Source: Rugamonas violacea
GTDB taxonomy: Bacteria; Pseudomonadota; Gammaproteobacteria; Burkholderiales; Burkholderiaceae_D
Assembly: GCF_016461825.1 (NCBI RefSeq)
Contig: NZ_JAEMNU010000129.1
Coordinates: forward strand, 1 to 35,131
Reading direction: 5' to 3'
Length of the DNA stretch: 35,131 nt
Numbering within the stretch: the first letter of the stretch is position 1; the number at the start of each line of letters is the position of its first letter. The notes beneath the pieces were generated by a model. It had not been told where the DNA came from. It saw only the letters and a list, made by a program, of their open reading frames with translations, and searched no databases. The translations under genes were made by a program, and so were the position numbers. This document shows, in pieces, positions 32,460 to 35,131 of this stretch.

Positions 32460-32616
32460 GATCTGCCTGAGTCTTTTTGCCATTATGCCAAAGATCGGCG
32501 CCGGTAGCGAAAAACCGGCCGGCCGCCGGACGCCGCGGCGGCCGGATGAAACGGCCGGCCCGGCTTTGCGTTACAGTGGCGTTCGGTGCCCGTCGTGGCG
32601 CCTCGCCAGGAGCACT

Positions 32617-33498
32617 ATGATGGAGGACCTTCGAATGGGCAAACCACTTGCCGCGCCCATGCCCATGCCCGTGCGCATGCCCGCGCCGCGCGCCGGACGG
32701 CGCGCGGCGGCCGCGTCGCTGCTGGCGCTGGCCGCCGCCAATGCCAGCCATGCCGGCGCGGCGGCACAGGTCGAGCTGGTGGCCGGCCTGGCCGAGCCGC
32801 GCCGGGTCGAATACGAGCTGGTGCGCCACGACGGCAGCGTGCCGGTGGTGTTCGAGAACGGCCTGATGGCCAAGCTGGGCCAGTGGGAACCGGTGTTCCG
32901 CAGCATCTGCCAGGAGCGCAGCGCCTTCGCCTACAACCGCCCCGGCTACGGCAAGAGCGCGGCGGTGGCCAGCCCGCGCGACGGCGAGCACATCGCCGAG
33001 GAGCTGCGCGCGCTGTTGCGCAGCAAGGGGCTGAACCCGCCGTATATCCTGGTCGGCCATTCGATCGGCGGCCTGTACCTGCAACTGTACGCGCGGCGCC
33101 ATCCGGACGAGGTCAAGGCGCTGGTGCTGGTCGACTCCACCCATCCGCAGCAATTCCTCGGCGCCGGCGCCTACGAGCAGTGGCCGACCCTGGTGCGCAC
33201 CAGCTTCAAACTGCTCAGCTCGTCCGTCGAAATGGCCGAGTTCAAGGCCAGCATGGCCACCGGCGCGCAGGTGCTGGCGCTGCCGGCGCCGGCCGGCGTG
33301 CGGGTGATGGTGCTCAGCGCCGCCCGTCCGCTGGGCGAGAAGTCGGCCTATGCCGACGACGCCAACGCCAAGCGCAAGGACATCGTCCGGCTGTACCCCG
33401 GCGCCCAGTTGCAGTGGGTCGACAGCGGCGCCGAGATTCCGCTCGAGAAACCGGAGGCGGTATTGGCCGCCATCCGCGCCGTCGCGGCCGGCCGCTGA
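32617..33498 (+). CDS. Exported alpha/beta hydrolase-fold protein lacking the catalytic histidine
   Basis: Protein of 293 residues. N-terminal part is a Met/Pro-rich lead, then a twin-basic and hydrophobic segment (RRAAAASLLALAAANASHA) resembling a signal peptide. Hydrolase core: NGLMAKLGQWEP, FAYNRPGYGKS, nucleophile Ser149 in VGHSIGGLYL, VDSTHPQQF. At the place where relatives carry the histidine (SGHxI followed by LE-PE), this protein reads DSGAEIPLEKPEA, so Ala272 replaces it. Either it is inactive, or another residue serves. AGGAG precedes the ATG at 32617. The gene is divergent from the flavin reductase. Function unknown. Confidence 0.8.
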   Translation: MMEDLRMGKPLAAPMPMPVRMPAPRAGRRAAAASLLALAAANASHAGAAAQVELVAGLAEPRRVEYELVRHDGSVPVVFENGLMAKLGQWEPVFRSICQERSAFAYNRPGYGKSAAVASPRDGEHIAEELRALLRSKGLNPPYILVGHSIGGLYLQLYARRHPDEVKALVLVDSTHPQQFLGAGAYEQWPTLVRTSFKLLSSSVEMAEFKASMATGAQVLALPAPAGVRVMVLSAARPLGEKSAYADDANAKRKDIVRLYPGAQLQWVDSGAEIPLEKPEAVLAAIRAVAAGR

Positions 33499-33585
33499 GG
33501 CCGTCGCGTCGCCGGGCCGCCATGTCGCAGCCGGTTGCCGAGGCCGCCGGTTCGCCAGGCAGCCACGGAGTCGTCCACCTCCCTT

Positions 33586-33715
33586 GGTAGGCGCATCGAA
33601 TAAGCTGAATGCGTCGTTCCGCATCGGCGGTCCGCCGCGTAGGCGGGAATCCATGCTGCGCTAGACAGGATGCGGCGTATAGGTTCCCGCCTACGCGGGA
33701 ACGACGGGTTTTTAG
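33586..33715. repeat. REP/MITE-like inverted repeat cluster at the GC-to-AT boundary
   Basis: A first small unit (33586-33613) has CGCAT and ATGCG arms. The second is larger: CCGCGTAGGCGGGAA (33635-33649) pairs perfectly with TTCCCGCCTACGCGG (33684-33698), and outside it GTCGTTCC (33613-33620) matches GGAACGAC (33698-33705). The right arm is itself a hairpin, TTCCCGC-CTAC-GCGGGAA. A T run follows at 33709. No transposase is present, so it would be a non-autonomous element. AT-rich DNA begins within about 60 bases. Confidence 0.75.
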
Positions 33716-33730
33716 AGGTGCCCTTGGTGA

Positions 33731-33991
33731 TATCTCGCGCTGAACAAGGCTCGGCTTCTGGCGTATGCTCGGATAAATGGAAAAAGAATTGAAGTTGAAA
33801 TAATTCTCAAAATCTCTATATTTTGGAATGTTAATAAATATTGGAAAATAAATTCTGGTACAAATGGTTTGTATTTGGGTTCTCACAAACAAGCAATATC
33901 GACAAGATTTCAATTTGGGAAAGTGATTGCTACTTATTCTGAAGCTATTGAAAAAGCCAAGAAGATACAGATAACTTTAATTTCGGTATGA
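33731..33991 (+). pseudogene. ATG-less open frame, possible gene remnant
   Basis: The frame from 33731 (after a TGA) to the TGA at 33989 has 86 codons without a stop but no ATG or good start near its beginning. It reads LNKARLLAYARINGKRIEVE, then an Ile/Phe/Lys-rich stretch and ends ATYSEAIEKAKKIQITLISV. Codon use is AT-rich like the island. It may be the C-terminal remnant of a gene cut by the repeat cluster just upstream, or non-coding. I recognise no family. Confidence 0.35.
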
Positions 33992-34037
33992 AACGGTATG
34001 GAACATTTTATTGCGGTCGGCATGTAAAGTGTGCCAT

Positions 34038-34065
34038 GAAAATGAAGGGCACTATCTTCATTTTC
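34038..34065. terminator. Hairpin downstream of the small exported protein gene
   Basis: GAAAATGAAG (34038-34047) pairs with CTTCATTTTC (34056-34065), 10 bp with an 8-base loop. AT-rich stem, so weak, but it lies 8 bases after the stop of the minus-strand gene and may help end its transcript. Confidence 0.4.
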
Positions 34066-34072
34066 TCCTACA

Positions 34073-34381
34073 TTAAAATTTTGTGTAACTATCAACAGTG
34101 TCATTATAGTTGTTTTTTATTCTCCTAAGTAATGTTGAGTTATTCTTGTACTTTTCTTTTAAAATTTCAAATTGCTTTTTTGCTCCTCCGCAATATTTGT
34201 CAATTTCCCTATTCATTTCATCTTGTTGTCTCTTCGGTAGTTCCGTTCCGACTTCACCAGCAAAGTGCTCACATTCAAAAGAATAGGAAATAAATAATCT
34301 AATATCCTTTGGTAGTTTTTCACTTGAAAAGGCTGCCAATGGAATGAGAAAAAAGAAAAGTAGAAGGAAATATTTCTTCAT
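34073..34381 (-). CDS. Small exported protein, candidate immunity protein
   Basis: Protein of 102 residues with a clear Sec signal (MKKYFLLLFFFLIPLAAFSS), so the mature part of about 82 residues is periplasmic. It has two cysteines, Cys37 in the motif CEHFAGE and Cys64, likely a disulfide, and a lysine-rich helical C-terminus. No lipobox or membrane anchor. An in-frame extension to 34453 overlaps the upstream gene and would bury the signal. It begins 13 bases after the stop of the M15-type peptidase gene and is surely co-transcribed. AT-rich codon use differs from the core genome. I do not recall a named family; inhibition of the neighbouring peptidase is inferred from the arrangement. Confidence 0.75.
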   Translation of the reverse strand: MKKYFLLLFFFLIPLAAFSSEKLPKDIRLFISYSFECEHFAGEVGTELPKRQQDEMNREIDKYCGGAKKQFEILKEKYKNNSTLLRRIKNNYNDTVDSYTKF

Positions 34382-34394
34382 CTTTACCTTTCGG

Positions 34395-34958
34395 TTAAAA
34401 ACCATTGTTGGACCAATGCGGATCATCTTTTCCCTTGAATTTCTGCACACCATAAGTTTTTCCGACAGCTATAAGCTGCTTGTTTAAGCCATTCCGTGGC
34501 AACGTATTAATTTTTACCGTGTTTCCATTTGCATCTTTGAGCTCAATAGTTTTGTTCCAACTCAAGCTCATATCAATTGCCAATCCTGAATTGTGTTGAG
34601 ATCGAATTGCCGGTTTTATTACTTGTTTATCTATATTTAACGCTGGTAACATTTCTTTTGCCGCATTGACGGATTTTTCTTTTGTTCCGTGGTCCCAATT
34701 TATGTTTACGCCTTGCATATTGGGAACTTTTTCAGGATCAAGCTGTTTTTTCGCAATTCTCCAGGCAAAATGCATCAGATATGAACGCTTCGGCGGTCTG
34801 AAGGTGGCGCGAATTACAATCTTAATCCCCGCCTCTTTCATTGCATGGAGAAAGTCCTCTACTGCAAGACGGAAATTTCCCAGCAAGTAACGAGTGTCTT
34901 CGCTGCCGGGAAATTTCTTTGCCCATTGCGCTCCACTCAATTCCAATTCTTCTTCCAT
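34395..34958 (-). CDS. M15-type peptidoglycan peptidase, candidate secreted effector
   Basis: Protein of 187 residues. Zinc-site motifs of M15 (VanY-like) peptidases are intact: SQHNSGLAID with His122 and Asp129 (H-x6-D) and DDPHW with His181. Other family features are ATFRPPKRSYLMH, where an arginine is conserved, and LPRNGLNKQLIAVGKTYGV. Such enzymes cut peptide stems in cell wall. There is no signal peptide, transmembrane segment or cell-wall-binding domain, so it must be delivered by another route or act after lysis. ATG 34958 follows CCGGAG; a TTG at 34964 is possible. The next gene encodes an exported partner. AT-rich, probably transferred. Confidence 0.85.
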   Translation of the reverse strand: MEEELELSGAQWAKKFPGSEDTRYLLGNFRLAVEDFLHAMKEAGIKIVIRATFRPPKRSYLMHFAWRIAKKQLDPEKVPNMQGVNINWDHGTKEKSVNAAKEMLPALNIDKQVIKPAIRSQHNSGLAIDMSLSWNKTIELKDANGNTVKINTLPRNGLNKQLIAVGKTYGVQKFKGKDDPHWSNNGF

Positions 34959-35131
34959 TTTCAATCTCCGGAAAATTGTGTGAAAAGTTACAATTTACGG
35001 CAGGTGAAAGCGTTTTGATTTGATGCGGATTAATGATTTAGTTGTTTAGATTCGTGTGATTATGCACCTTTCCGTAGCTGGCCCCTCTTCAAGGCACGGC
35101 ACGTTTTGAGTACACTTATCCATCCCAACGA
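34959..35131. other. Right edge, upstream of the peptidase gene
   Basis: About 70 bases directly upstream of the peptidase are AT-rich and could carry its promoter, though no clear hexamer pair is visible. On the minus strand two overlapping frames are open from the edge inward: one ends at a TAA near 35060 (last residues KRGQLRKGA), the other at a TAA near 35042 (last residues CIITRI). One may be the C-terminus of a gene that lies mostly outside the window. I cannot tell which. Confidence 0.35.

Noticed and set aside
32645..32690. Repeated CATGCCC/GCGCATGCCC units as a regulatory repeat
   Set aside because: They lie inside the coding start of the hydrolase gene and simply encode its Met-Pro-rich leader.
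33314..33913. Minus-strand open frame of 199 codons crossing the repeat cluster
   Set aside because: It runs through the inverted repeats and back into the hydrolase gene antisense, with composition changing abruptly and no family resemblance.
1..35131. tRNA, rRNA or CRISPR array
   Set aside because: No T-loop GTTCRANYC context with cloverleaf arms, no rRNA segments and no regularly spaced direct repeats with unique spacers were found.

Overview
The window looks like chromosomal DNA of a high-GC betaproteobacterium of the Oxalobacteraceae (Massilia / Duganella / Janthinobacterium group). This placement is an inference from the very GC-rich core sequence, the gene content (sucCD behind a DUF2889 gene, a pgk-pyk-fba-pur-tsaC block, many lipoproteins with poly-glycine after the lipobox cysteine) and protein similarity recalled from memory. 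No rRNA, tRNA, CRISPR array or transposase gene was seen.

Layout. 1-7.2 kb, plus strand: an HDOD signalling protein, a conserved protein of unknown function, a large beta-rich lipoprotein, a transglutaminase-like/TPR lipoprotein and a DUF2889 protein. 7.3-9.4 kb: succinyl-CoA synthetase sucC-sucD, closed by a terminator. 9.5-11.6 kb: a two-FHA-domain protein with a TTG start, a type IV pilin behind a textbook sigma-54 promoter with twin upstream palindromes, and a convergent YcgR-like PilZ protein. 11.7-13 kb, minus strand: a VapBC toxin-antitoxin pair and moaC. 13-14.7 kb: a BepA-type M48 metalloprotease. 14.9-17.3 kb, minus strand: a four-gene set (CHCC zinc finger, SnoaL-like, YheT-like hydrolase, unknown protein). 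17.6-18.7 kb: the azlCD amino acid exporter. 18.8-25.5 kb: pgk, pyk, fba (lower glycolysis), purE, purC (purine synthesis) and tsaC (tRNA t6A). 25.5-30.3 kb: a secretion cluster of two tandem paralogous alpha/beta hydrolases, one secreted and one a lipoprotein, and a GDSL-type lipoprotein. 30.6-33.5 kb: glutaryl-CoA dehydrogenase and a flavin reductase on the minus strand, and an exported alpha/beta hydrolase that seems to lack its catalytic histidine.

From about 33.6 kb the character changes. A cluster of REP/MITE-like inverted repeats marks a sharp switch to AT-rich DNA. This AT-rich end holds an ATG-less open frame and a minus-strand gene pair: an M15-type zinc peptidase without a signal peptide, followed 13 bases later by a small protein with a signal peptide. 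That architecture matches a peptidoglycan-degrading effector with a periplasmic immunity protein and is the best candidate here for an undescribed system; the delivery genes would lie beyond the right edge.

Regulatory sequence is unusually readable: an exact sigma-54 promoter with two CTGAC-N7-GTCAG sites spaced 40 bp, several extended -10 promoters, a recurring -10 core followed by RGC, several strong hairpin terminators, and a pair of 25-bp hairpin repeats between purE and purC whose outer base pair has changed in a compensatory way.
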